Assembly: GCF_022760925.1 (NCBI RefSeq)
Contig: NZ_JAKTNT010000001.1
Span: 106,644 to 170,643, forward strand
DNA from: Thermus hydrothermalis
Lineage (GTDB): Bacteria > Deinococcota > Deinococci > Deinococcales > Thermaceae
Length of the DNA stretch: 64,000 bases
Direction: 5' to 3'
Program-made: the position numbers and the translations under genes
The notes under the pieces: model-generated
Databases searched by the model: none
Seen by the model: only the letters and a program-made list of their open reading frames with translations
What the model was told of the DNA's origin: nothing
In this document: positions 1 through 6,731 of the stretch, one piece after another
How positions within the stretch are numbered: the first letter of the stretch is position 1
Layout of the letters: each line of letters begins with the position of its first letter

Positions 1-100
1 TTGTAAACCGGCCCAGATTCTGAGGGTATCGTCTCTCCATCGGCTTTCCTCGGAAAGCCCTAACCAGAGCGCAAAAGCGCTTGGTTAGGGTAGTTTACAA
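1..100. repeat. Palindromic element with two hairpins
   Basis: The segment opens with TTGTAAAC (1-8) and closes with its inverse GTTTACAA (93-100). Inside are two strong hairpins. GGCTTTCC (42-49) pairs perfectly with GGAAAGCC (52-59). CCCTAACCA plus AGCGC (58-72, one bulged G) pairs with GCGCT plus TGGTTAGGG (77-90) around an AAAA loop. This looks like a small non-autonomous palindromic repeat or a terminator cluster. The left end coincides with the window edge, so the true boundary is not visible. No transposase is near. Confidence 0.4.
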
Positions 101-266
101 CCGATTTGAGCTCCTTTTCCCCGTATTGGACAAGGAGGCGAAACGCAAGGTGCTCAAGGTCCTGAAGCGGCAGATAAGGGACGACCGCAACGGCTTCCTC
201 CTCCTTCCTGAGGGGGAGCGCATCCTTTGGGGAGGCCGCCACGATGCCCAGCGCCCGCTCGGGTAG
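81..266 (+). CDS. Possible small hypothetical protein
   Basis: A 61-codon frame from a TTG start. From about codon 17 it shows the G/C-rich third positions typical of Thermus genes, and it contains a basic stretch (DKEAKRKVLKVLKRQ). It ends 8 bases before the sixA-like gene. The first codons lie inside the palindromic element at 1-100, so the original 5' end may have been replaced by it. The opposite strand (60-242) is also open but has weaker third-position bias. I do not recognise the product, and it may not be expressed. Confidence 0.3.
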   Translation: MVRVVYNRFELLFPVLDKEAKRKVLKVLKRQIRDDRNGFLLLPEGERILWGGRHDAQRPLG

Positions 267-274
267 ATTGGGGC

Positions 275-772
275 ATGGAGCTTTTCCTGGTCCGCCACGC
301 CCTGGCCTTGCCGCCTGAAGGGGAAGGGGAAAAGGCGGACGACGAGCGGCCCCTAGCCCCCAAAGGCGTGCGGCGCTTTCGCAAGGTGGTCCGGGGCTTG
401 AAGGCGCTTGGGGTTTCCCTGAACCTGATCCTCACGAGCCCCAAGCGGCGGGCCTTGGAAACCGCAAGCCTCCTCGCCGAAGGCCTTGGCGGAGAGGTCC
501 GCCTCACGCCGCACCTCCTGGGCCCTCCTGGCCGGGCGCTTCTGGACGAGTTGCCCCAGGAGGGGAGGGTGGCTTTGGTGGGGCACGAGCCCTTCCTCTC
601 GGCCCTGTTGGCCCTGCTCCTCTTCGGGGACCTCATGGGGGCTTCCGTGGAGGAGATGGTTTACGAGCGCTTGGCCTTTAAGAAGGGTGGGGTGGCTTGG
701 CTAAAGGGGGAGGCCAGGCCCGGCGGGCTAGTCCTCCGGGCGTTTTTGCCGCCCAAGGTCTTCCGGGTGTAG
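275..772 (+). CDS. SixA-like phosphohistidine phosphatase (histidine phosphatase family)
   Basis: A 165-residue protein of the histidine phosphatase superfamily. The catalytic LVRHA motif sits at residues 5-9, and the second active-site histidine is in VGHEPF near residue 107. The length and the motif order fit SixA, which in E. coli removes phosphate from phosphohistidine proteins; substrate assignment here is inference. The ATG at 275 is preferred over an upstream in-frame start because the family begins directly with this beta strand. TAGATT at 264-269 lies just upstream, so the mRNA could be nearly leaderless. Confidence 0.75.
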   Translation: MELFLVRHALALPPEGEGEKADDERPLAPKGVRRFRKVVRGLKALGVSLNLILTSPKRRALETASLLAEGLGGEVRLTPHLLGPPGRALLDELPQEGRVALVGHEPFLSALLALLLFGDLMGASVEEMVYERLAFKKGGVAWLKGEARPGGLVLRAFLPPKVFRV

Positions 773-1129
773 GGGGGCGGGGCGGTCAAATCCCGCTACT
801 GGGTGGCCTCGAGCCTGCCCTCGGCCGTTCCAACCCCCTTTCTAGGAAGTAAGGGTTAGGAAGGTCTATCTAGAGAGCAGCCCCCTTCCCGTGGAGCCCT
901 CGAGGCGAAAGAGGCACAGGGCCCAGGGCGTTTAAGGGATATGTAAGCCGCCCTGGGCAGGATAGCGCTTGAGGACCCCTAGGGGTCAGGGAAAGGGGAG
1001 GGGCCACTTGGCTTGGGGGGATTGTCCGTTCTAGACCTTTGCCGCGCCTTCCCTCTTCCCCCTCTCTAGGGGTCCGGAACGGGAAGTGCTTTTTGACGTG
1101 CGTGCTAGACCCAAACGGAGGAGGCCCTG
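773..1129. other. Non-coding stretch between sixA-like gene and membrane-protein pseudogene
   Basis: No convincing coding frame was found. The stretch contains a perfect 14-bp palindrome at 974-987 and, near the right end, TTGACG (1093-1098) about 30 bases before the next start codon. I could not pair that hexamer with a clear -10. Confidence 0.5.
974..987. promoter_or_regulatory. Perfect 14-bp palindrome, candidate operator
   Basis: GACCCCTAGGGGTC is its own reverse complement and sits about 145 bases upstream of the 1130 gene. The TACCC/GGGTA-like composition recalls CsoR-type copper operators, but no csoR gene is in the window. Function is unknown. Confidence 0.3.
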
Positions 1130-1926
1130 ATGGAAACCCTGCGGTACCATCCCTGGCAGGTGCGGGCGGCCCTCCTCCGGCTCCTCCTCGGGGGCGGGGC
1201 CGCCCTTTGGGTGCTTTGGCTCGTTTGGCTCTTGGTACGGGAAGGGGAGGCTTGGGCCTGGGCCCTTGGGGTGGGGGTTCTCGTCTTCGCGCCCCTTTAC
1301 GTCTACCGGACAGGGGTGGCTCCCCTGCTTCGGGCGGGCCTCGAGGTGGTCCTGGAGCCCGAGGGGATCCGGTACTGGGGGCGGTACTACGGTACTACCC
1401 CAAGGGGGCCTTCCGGGGCCTTGTGGGCCCTTTTGGCCCCACCAAGCCCTGGGGCCCCCTCCATCCCTTCCGGCTGGACTTCGGGGAGAAGCTTCCTCTT
1501 CCCTTGGACCTCCCGGGTTGGGACCGGCTCCTAAAGCACCTGGGCCAGGACTGGACCGAGCACCCGGGGCTTGCCCTTTACCTGAGCGAGGCCCGGGGGA
1601 TGGGCTGGCTCAACGGCCTCCTCCACCCCCCGGAGGAGGTCCTGCCGGTGTGGGAGCAAGCCCGGGCGCAGTACCGGCGGGAAATGGGGTGGCTCTGGGG
1701 GGTAACTGCCATCTTCCTCCTGGGGGTGGCGCTGGTGGCGTGGGACGCCAACTCTCCCTTGGGCTACCTGGGTCTCTTCTGCCTCGCCCTTTCCCTTTTG
1801 GCTTGGCTTTTCCTTTGGCACAGGCTCTTCGGCCTGGGCGGCCATCGGGGATGGGCGGTCCGGTCCAACCCTCTGGCGGAGGCCCGGAGGGGGGAGGGGG
1901 GCGTTTGGCGTTTAAGGATTGTGTAA
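1130..1926 (+). pseudogene. Frameshifted PH-like membrane protein (paralog of 4815-5660)
   Basis: The N-terminal half is read from ATG 1130 in one frame (YHPWQVRAALLRLL, two predicted membrane segments). The C-terminal half is read in another frame ending at 1926 (LPLDLPGWDRLL, WLNGLLHPPEE, two more membrane segments). Both halves align with the intact 281-residue paralog at 4815-5660. The break falls exactly on a tandem duplication of GGTACTAC at 1383-1398. Removing one copy restores a single frame reading RYWGRYYPKGAFRGL, which matches FYPKGEFLGL of the paralog. A GGAGG ribosome-binding site precedes the ATG. The layout (two membrane helices, beta domain, two membrane helices) resembles bacterial PH-domain membrane proteins; the role is unknown. 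A sequencing error cannot be excluded. Confidence 0.8.
1383..1398. repeat. 8-bp tandem duplication GGTACTAC x2
   Basis: Two adjacent identical copies (1383-1390 and 1391-1398) shift the reading frame of the surrounding membrane-protein gene. A related GGTACTGG lies at 1371-1378. Loss of one unit by slippage would restore the gene. Confidence 0.9.
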
Positions 1927-1965
1927 GGGCAGGCAGCTAGGGTGAGGGGTGAAAGGAGGTATCCG

Positions 1966-2520
1966 ATGTGGAGGAAAGCGGTTTGGCTTTTGGCTATGGC
2001 CCTTGGGGCCTGCAGCTTCCCCTTCAACTACACCCTCAACCTGTTGGAACAGGGATTGCCGGGAGACTTTTTGGAGGGCACGTTTCAGGTGCGGGCTGGG
2101 GGCATTGACCCGAACCCCAAAACCATCGGGCCCCATCCCGTTTCGTATACCCCGGATAGCCGGGTTAGCCTTTCGGGGGCGAGCCTCGAGTACCGGGTCT
2201 GCTTCACCTCGGAGACACCTGGGGCAACCTTCAGCGGCTCGCTGACCTACGCCGCTTACCTCGGAGGAAACGAGGCAGGCTTCTTCAGACAGGAGAACTT
2301 GGTCGCCCAGGGTACCAAGGACGTGGCGGGGCTCACCAGCGGAGGGGTGTGCGTGGAGGGCCAGGCCAACCTGAGTCCCGAGCAGGTTCAGGCGGTGGCG
2401 AGCAGGCGCTTCTACGTGGGTGCCCAGATTAGCGGGGACGCCGCCAGCAGCCAAGAGGCTACCATCCGCTACCGGGCCGAGGTCTTCCGCTTGCACCTCT
2501 CCGGTACTGTACGCCCCTAG
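1966..2520 (+). CDS. Secreted lipoprotein of unknown function
   Basis: A 185-residue protein beginning MWRKAVWLLAMALGAC. It has a short positively charged start, a hydrophobic core and an LGAC lipobox whose cysteine at residue 15 or so would be lipidated. ATG 1966 is chosen because a near-perfect AAAGGAGGT lies at 1952-1960. The mature part is rich in beta-strand-forming residues, with no recognisable domain. It stands between the frameshifted membrane gene and a YbjN-like gene, so it probably belongs to the same envelope cluster. Function unknown. Confidence 0.65.
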   Translation: MWRKAVWLLAMALGACSFPFNYTLNLLEQGLPGDFLEGTFQVRAGGIDPNPKTIGPHPVSYTPDSRVSLSGASLEYRVCFTSETPGATFSGSLTYAAYLGGNEAGFFRQENLVAQGTKDVAGLTSGGVCVEGQANLSPEQVQAVASRRFYVGAQISGDAASSQEATIRYRAEVFRLHLSGTVRP

Positions 2521-2680
2521 GTGGGCAGATGAGGCCCTTTGACGATGTAAAGGCTTTGCTGAAACCGGCCTTGGCGCAGTCGCTTCAGCTCCTTGAGTGG
2601 GTCTGGCCTACCCAAACCTTGCGTCCTATACGAAGCGGCAAAACCCCTGTACGCGCTATCCCACTATTGGAGGTGCGCTG

Positions 2681-3166
2681 ATGCGGTGGGCCCTGGCCGG
2701 AATGGCCCTCCTGGCCCCTGTCCTGGGCCAGGAGGTGCGCACGGAAATCACCCCCCAGGGCATGGAGGGGCTTCTCGGGTCTTTGGGCTGGAAGTACCAG
2801 CAGGTCTTCAACTGGGGAGTTTCCGTGGAGTACGAGGTGGAGGTGGAGGGGCAGAAGTTCCGCCTTTTCCTGGCGGACTGCCAGGGGAGGGAGCCCCGTT
2901 GCCAAAGCCTTCTCCTCAAGGTCCGGCCCGATTTGGCCGAGGGTCCTTCCTTGAACCACATCGCCAAGGTCCTGGCGTGGAACCGGGAGTACCGCTTCAG
3001 CCGGGCCTACCTGGACGAGGGGTTTTACCCCGTGCTGGAGGCGGACCTGCTGCTGGAAGGAGGTGTGACGGACAGGGCCATCGTGGCGTTCCTGCTCATG
3101 TTCCTGGAAAGCTGGCAGGAGTTTTACGCCTACATGGGTGGCGGTCTGAGTGGGGAGGAGAGATGA
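2681..3166 (+). CDS. Secreted YbjN-domain protein
   Basis: A 161-residue protein with a signal peptide (MRWALAGMALLAPVLGQ). The mature region matches the YbjN family: LGWKYQ, then FLADCQGREPRCQSL, then WNREYRFSRAYLDEGF, then EADLLLEGGVT. The asparagine- and arginine-containing WNRE/FxRAYLDE signature is the family hallmark. YbjN proteins are loosely linked to stress and sensory functions, but the biochemistry is not established. ATG 2681 has GGAGGTG just upstream. The stop overlaps the next gene as ATGA, which implies translational coupling. Confidence 0.75.
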   Translation: MRWALAGMALLAPVLGQEVRTEITPQGMEGLLGSLGWKYQQVFNWGVSVEYEVEVEGQKFRLFLADCQGREPRCQSLLLKVRPDLAEGPSLNHIAKVLAWNREYRFSRAYLDEGFYPVLEADLLLEGGVTDRAIVAFLLMFLESWQEFYAYMGGGLSGEER

Positions 3167-4809
3167 GGTGGCCCGCTTGCCCCTATACCCGCCTAGCGGC
3201 GCCCTTCCTTTGGTGGAAGGGCTTGCAGGGTTTGAGGTTCCTTGGGCTGCTTCTGTTTGTAGGCCTGTGGGGAGGCTTGGCGCGGGGTCAGGGAGGCGAA
3301 ACCTTCCGGGATGCTCTGCATGGGTTTTCCCTTTTCCTGCCTACGGGCTACAGCGTGAGCGTGCGGGACTATGGCCTAGTGGTGGGGGACCTCGAGGCCT
3401 TCCTCCTCGTCCGGGGAATGCCCCTAAAGGCCCCCCGGGAGGCGGTGGCCCCCCTTTTGCAGGAGGCGCAGGCCATGGCGAAGGGCAAGCCCCGCCTTTT
3501 CTTCAAGGGCGTGCCAGGGGGGCTTCTCCTTTTGGCGCAGGGCCTGGCCTACCCCTACCGCCTGGCCCCCAACCTACCCCTTGAGGCCTTCCGGGACCCT
3601 TTTTTCGGCGGCCTCACCTACGAGGCGGCCCACCTCCTCTTGCCCGGCGACCGGCAGGTCCTAGCGGTTAGCGTTTACCTTCCCGCGGGCGCAAGCCCTG
3701 GGGTGCGAAGCCGCGCTTACCAGGTTCTACGCTCCTTGGAGTTTCTCCCTCCGGATGCCCGCATGGCCTACGGGGTGCAGAAGGTTTACGACCCCCTTTT
3801 GGGCATGGAGGCCTTCTCGGTGAAGGTCCCCAAGGGCTATACCTTTCAGGGAGCGCTGGTGCCCACGGGCGAGGGGCCTTCCCTCCGCCAGCTGGCCTAC
3901 ACCCTCCAGGGTCCTGGGGTTCTGCATCGGAAGGACGTGCTCTTCCTGGTGGCGTCCGGCGTGCAGACGGGCATGGGGGGCAACGCTTCCACCATTTTGG
4001 GCTGGAATGGGCAGAAGGGTCTCCTTTCTGGCTTCCTCTGCCCCACGAGGCCCGAGGAGGTGGCGCAACTCTTGGTGCAGCTCTGGGGGCAGGAACGAGG
4101 CCAGGCTTGGCAGGTGGTGAAGCTAGAGCCTTCCCCCTCACCCAGTGGCCGCATCGCCCGCCGCCTCGAGGAGCTTAGGGCGGCGGAGGAGGCGCAGATG
4201 GACAGCTATCTCATGCAGATGCCGCGCGGGGGCCAGTGGGTCCGAGCCAGGTGGGACCACATCCTGGAGGCGCGGTCAGGGGGGCTTTCCCGCGAGGCCT
4301 ACTTCCGGGGCGATGTCCTGGCGAGCCAGCAGGCGGACTGGGGGGCGGCGAGCGGGTTGTGCCAGGTGCGGCTGGAGGTCATCCTGCGGGAGGGAACCCC
4401 TTCCGCCCTGGCCCAGAACCTTCCCGCGTTCCATGGCTTTCTCCTGGGGATCCGGGCCCATCCGGAGTGGCCCTGGCTCGAGGCCCTGAGGGCCCGCCAG
4501 GCGAGCGATGAGGAAACCCGGAGGGTTTTGGCCATGGTGCGCCAGGGGGAAGAGTTCAACGCCTGGATGCGGCGTAGCTGGACCAACCTCCTTTCGGACC
4601 AAACCTACGTGCGGGATCCGAGCACCGGGGAGGTGTTCAAGGTCTACAAGGAGTCCTTCCGCACGGGGACCTTCTGGCGGGAACCGGTCTTCGGCGGCCT
4701 GGTGGGGGCGGTGGACCGGGGAAGCCGGCTGGAGGAGCTTCTCCGCCAGGAGGGTTGGCGGCAGCTAGAGGAAAGCCTTTCCGGCCTTCCCGGCACCTGG
4801 AGGCGCTAA
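3163..4809 (+). CDS. Large secreted protein of unknown function
   Basis: A 548-residue protein whose ATG (3163) overlaps the YbjN stop. A hydrophobic segment at about residues 20-45 (LRFLGLLLFVGLWGGLARGQ) is a likely signal peptide preceded by an unusually long basic/aromatic N-terminus. Two similar halves are hinted at: GFSLFLPTGYSVSV near residue 55 and AFSVKVPKGYTFQG near 220 may be repeats of one domain. The C-terminal third contains many Trp and Arg residues and a TYVRDPSTGEVFKV segment. I recognise no family. Coupling to the YbjN-like gene suggests a joint envelope role. Confidence 0.6.
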   Translation: MRWPACPYTRLAAPFLWWKGLQGLRFLGLLLFVGLWGGLARGQGGETFRDALHGFSLFLPTGYSVSVRDYGLVVGDLEAFLLVRGMPLKAPREAVAPLLQEAQAMAKGKPRLFFKGVPGGLLLLAQGLAYPYRLAPNLPLEAFRDPFFGGLTYEAAHLLLPGDRQVLAVSVYLPAGASPGVRSRAYQVLRSLEFLPPDARMAYGVQKVYDPLLGMEAFSVKVPKGYTFQGALVPTGEGPSLRQLAYTLQGPGVLHRKDVLFLVASGVQTGMGGNASTILGWNGQKGLLSGFLCPTRPEEVAQLLVQLWGQERGQAWQVVKLEPSPSPSGRIARRLEELRAAEEAQMDSYLMQMPRGGQWVRARWDHILEARSGGLSREAYFRGDVLASQQADWGAASGLCQVRLEVILREGTPSALAQNLPAFHGFLLGIRAHPEWPWLEALRARQASDEETRRVLAMVRQGEEFNAWMRRSWTNLLSDQTYVRDPSTGEVFKVYKESFRTGTFWREPVFGGLVGAVDRGSRLEELLRQEGWRQLEESLSGLPGTWRR

Positions 4810-4814
4810 GGGGG

Positions 4815-5660
4815 ATGGTGCTCGCCTACCACCCCTGGCAAATCCGGGCGGCCCTTCTTCGCCTCTTGGGCGGCATCCTGGGCTTGGCCCTCCTCCTTTG
4901 GGCGGGGCTTGCGGGCGGGGGCTTCCTCGCCCTCCTCGCCCTCCTGGGGGCGGGAGTGGGCGCCTTTTACCTCCTCCGCACCGGGTGGGAGCCCCTAAGG
5001 CGGAGGCGCCTCCGGGTGGAGCTTCTGCCGGATGGGGTGCGGGTGGGCGGGGCCTTCTACCCCAAGGGGGAGTTTTTGGGCCTCGAGGACCCCTTGGGCT
5101 CCTGGACCTGGCTGGAGGAGCGGCCCCAGGCTCTCCAGCGCTTTAGGCTCCACCTGGCCCCTCCCTGGCAGAAGGGGCCCCTCTTCCGCCTGCGCTTCCG
5201 CACCGGGGCCCTCCCCTTGCCCCTGGACCTTCCCGGGTGGGACCGGCTCCTTAGACACCTGGGCCTTTCCTGGCGGGAACACCCGGGGCTATCCCGCTAC
5301 CTCGCCACGGCCAGCGGCCCCGCCTGGCTCAACGGCCTCCTCTACCCTCCGGAGGAGGCCCTCGAGGGGTGGCAAGAGGCCCGGAGGCGCTACCAAAGGG
5401 CCTGGGCCTGGATCTGGGCGGGCGTGGGGCTGATGGCGGTGGGGTTTGGCGTGGGCCTCTGGGCCCTAGCCCCGGTTTGGGCTAGGGTGGAGGGGTCCGG
5501 GGAGGTGGCCCTCCCGATACCGGCCCTTGGGGTTGGGGCCCTTCTGGTCCTTTTGGGCCTTTTCGTGGGCGGCTGGGCCTTTTTTGCCGCCTTCAACGTG
5601 GGCCGGGGCCGGCCAGGCTGGGCGGTAGCCTACAACCCCCTCTGGGGGAAGCACCCCTAG
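4815..5660 (+). CDS. PH-like membrane protein, intact paralog
   Basis: A 281-residue integral membrane protein. It has two helices at about residues 15-55, a soluble beta-rich central domain (about 60-185) that includes LPLDLPGWDRLL and WLNGLLYPPEE, then two helices at about 200-270. The central domain between paired helices resembles bacterial PH-type domains; this is inference from layout. It follows the secreted protein by five bases and is the intact counterpart of the broken gene at 1130-1926. ATG 4815 starts MVLAYHPWQIRAALLRLL, aligning with the start of the paralog. Confidence 0.6.
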   Translation: MVLAYHPWQIRAALLRLLGGILGLALLLWAGLAGGGFLALLALLGAGVGAFYLLRTGWEPLRRRRLRVELLPDGVRVGGAFYPKGEFLGLEDPLGSWTWLEERPQALQRFRLHLAPPWQKGPLFRLRFRTGALPLPLDLPGWDRLLRHLGLSWREHPGLSRYLATASGPAWLNGLLYPPEEALEGWQEARRRYQRAWAWIWAGVGLMAVGFGVGLWALAPVWARVEGSGEVALPIPALGVGALLVLLGLFVGGWAFFAAFNVGRGRPGWAVAYNPLWGKHP

Positions 5661-5704
5661 GCGTTTTTGCGCAGGGCAGGCTGGGTGGAAGGGGAGGGAG
5701 TCCC

Positions 5705-6061
5705 CTACACCGCCCGCTCCAGCGTCCGTTCCGCCTGGCGCGCCAGGGCCAGGAGTTCCTGGGCGAGGCCCTCGAGGGCCCCCGGCCGCAGGCGGAAATA
5801 GGTCCAGCGGCCCACCCGTATCCCCTCCACCAGGCCCGCTTCCCGCAGGATCTTCAGGTGGTGGCTCACCGTGGGCCCAGAAAGGCCCGTCCTCTCCTTC
5901 AGGTGGCAGAAGCAAACGCCAAAGGCAGTGCCGCACCGGGGGTCGCGGGCGGTGTGCTCGTCCGGAAGCTCGGCGAGCAGCCGTACCATGGCCACCCGCG
6001 CCGGGTGGGCTAGGGCCAATAGGCGGCTTTCCAAGAGATCCTTCTTGCGCATACTGTTCAT
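5705..6061 (-). CDS. arsR: ArsR/SmtB-family repressor
   Basis: A 118-residue winged-helix regulator. Helix 3 carries a CFC pair (GVCFCHLKE), the usual position for arsenite-binding cysteines (ELCVC in classic ArsR), and a further Cys lies in DPRCG. The recognition helix is TGLSGPTVSHHLKILREAGLV and is followed by a beta wing. It is transcribed away from the arsenite oxidase genes, so it is probably their As(III)-released repressor and its own (inference). A TAAACT at 6062-6067 would place the transcription start near 6055, so the second Met (6052) may be the real start. Confidence 0.8.
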   Translation of the reverse strand: MNSMRKKDLLESRLLALAHPARVAMVRLLAELPDEHTARDPRCGTAFGVCFCHLKERTGLSGPTVSHHLKILREAGLVEGIRVGRWTYFRLRPGALEGLAQELLALARQAERTLERAV

Positions 6062-6083
6062 AGTTTAGCAAGGTCCTGTGCCT

Positions 6084-6097
6084 CCCATAAGCATGGG
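6084..6097. promoter_or_regulatory. Inverted repeat CCCAT-aagc-ATGGG, candidate operator
   Basis: Perfect 5-bp arms around a 4-base spacer. The repeat lies where the -35 of the arsR promoter is expected (TAAACT -10 at 6062-6067). It could be an autoregulatory ArsR site. Confidence 0.35.
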
Positions 6098-6137
6098 GGC
6101 AACCAAAGTGCCGGTAGCCCCCAGACGGGCATAAGGC

Positions 6138-6154
6138 ATACCCCTGGTGGGTAT
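6138..6154. promoter_or_regulatory. Inverted repeat ATACCC-ctggt-GGGTAT, candidate operator
   Basis: Perfect 6-bp arms with a 5-base spacer, 20 bases upstream of the aio promoter -35. The sequence resembles CsoR-type (TACCC/GGGTA) operators as well as a generic repressor site. No csoR gene is visible here. Confidence 0.35.
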
Positions 6155-6174
6155 TTCGGAATGGGGCCGTCCTA

Positions 6175-6208
6175 TTGACAAATGTCCCATCCGTTTGATA
6201 TCGTTCAA
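6175..6208 (+). promoter_or_regulatory. aioBA promoter
   Basis: A consensus -35 TTGACA lies at 6175-6180 with a -10-like ATATCG around 6198-6203 (17-base spacer). A TTGA-N6-TCAA inverted repeat (6195-6208) overlaps the -10 and is a reasonable ArsR-type operator. A strong GGGAGGAGG ribosome-binding site follows at 6222-6230. Confidence 0.5.
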
Positions 6209-6238
6209 TCGCAAAAAGCAAGGGAGGAGGTAAGCCAT

Positions 6239-6721
6239 ATGACGCAAACATTAACCCGTAGGCGGTTTGTGCAGCTCTCGGCGGCAGCCACCGCCCTTTT
6301 CGCCGCCGGGGGCAAGGCCCAGCTCTGGTACGCCCCAAGCCTCACCTACCCGGCGGTGAAGGTGGCCAACGTCGCCCAGGTGCGGACGGGGGAGCCCATC
6401 ACCTTCAACTACCCGGACGCCTCGGCCCCCGCCATCCTGGTGAAGCTGGGCCGGCCGGCCTTGGGCGGGGTAGGGAAGGACCGGGACATCGTGGCCTTCT
6501 CCGCCCTTTGCACCCACATGGGCTGCCCCGTGCAGTACGAGAAGGGGCGCTTTATCTGCCGGTGCCACTACTCCATGTTTGACCCCGCCAAGGCGGGCCA
6601 GACCTACCAGGGCCTGGCCAGCTCCTGGCTCCCGCAGATCCCCTTGCGCATTGACGGCAAGGGGGACATCTACGCCGTGGCGGTGCAAGGCCTCATCTGG
6701 GGCCGGGTGAAGAATGTCTAG
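6239..6721 (+). CDS. aioB: Arsenite oxidase small (Rieske) subunit
   Basis: A 160-residue Rieske protein with a Tat-type N-terminus (TRRRFVQLSAA). Box 1 is CTHMGC (C91, H93 as cluster ligands, C96). Box 2 is CRCHYS (C107 and H110 as ligands, C109). The extra pair C96/C109 for the stabilising disulfide is present. In AioAB this [2Fe-2S] subunit passes electrons from the molybdenum subunit to a periplasmic carrier. The gene lies 10 bases upstream of aioA in one operon. ATG 6239 is chosen for its ribosome-binding site and because the Tat motif follows immediately. Confidence 0.9.
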   Translation: MTQTLTRRRFVQLSAAATALFAAGGKAQLWYAPSLTYPAVKVANVAQVRTGEPITFNYPDASAPAILVKLGRPALGGVGKDRDIVAFSALCTHMGCPVQYEKGRFICRCHYSMFDPAKAGQTYQGLASSWLPQIPLRIDGKGDIYAVAVQGLIWGRVKNV

Positions 6722-6731
6722 GAGGTGAAGG

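Noticed and set aside
60-242. A 60-codon minus-strand frame overlapping the possible 81-266 gene
   Set aside because: Its third positions are less G/C-rich than the opposite frame, and it runs through the palindromic element.
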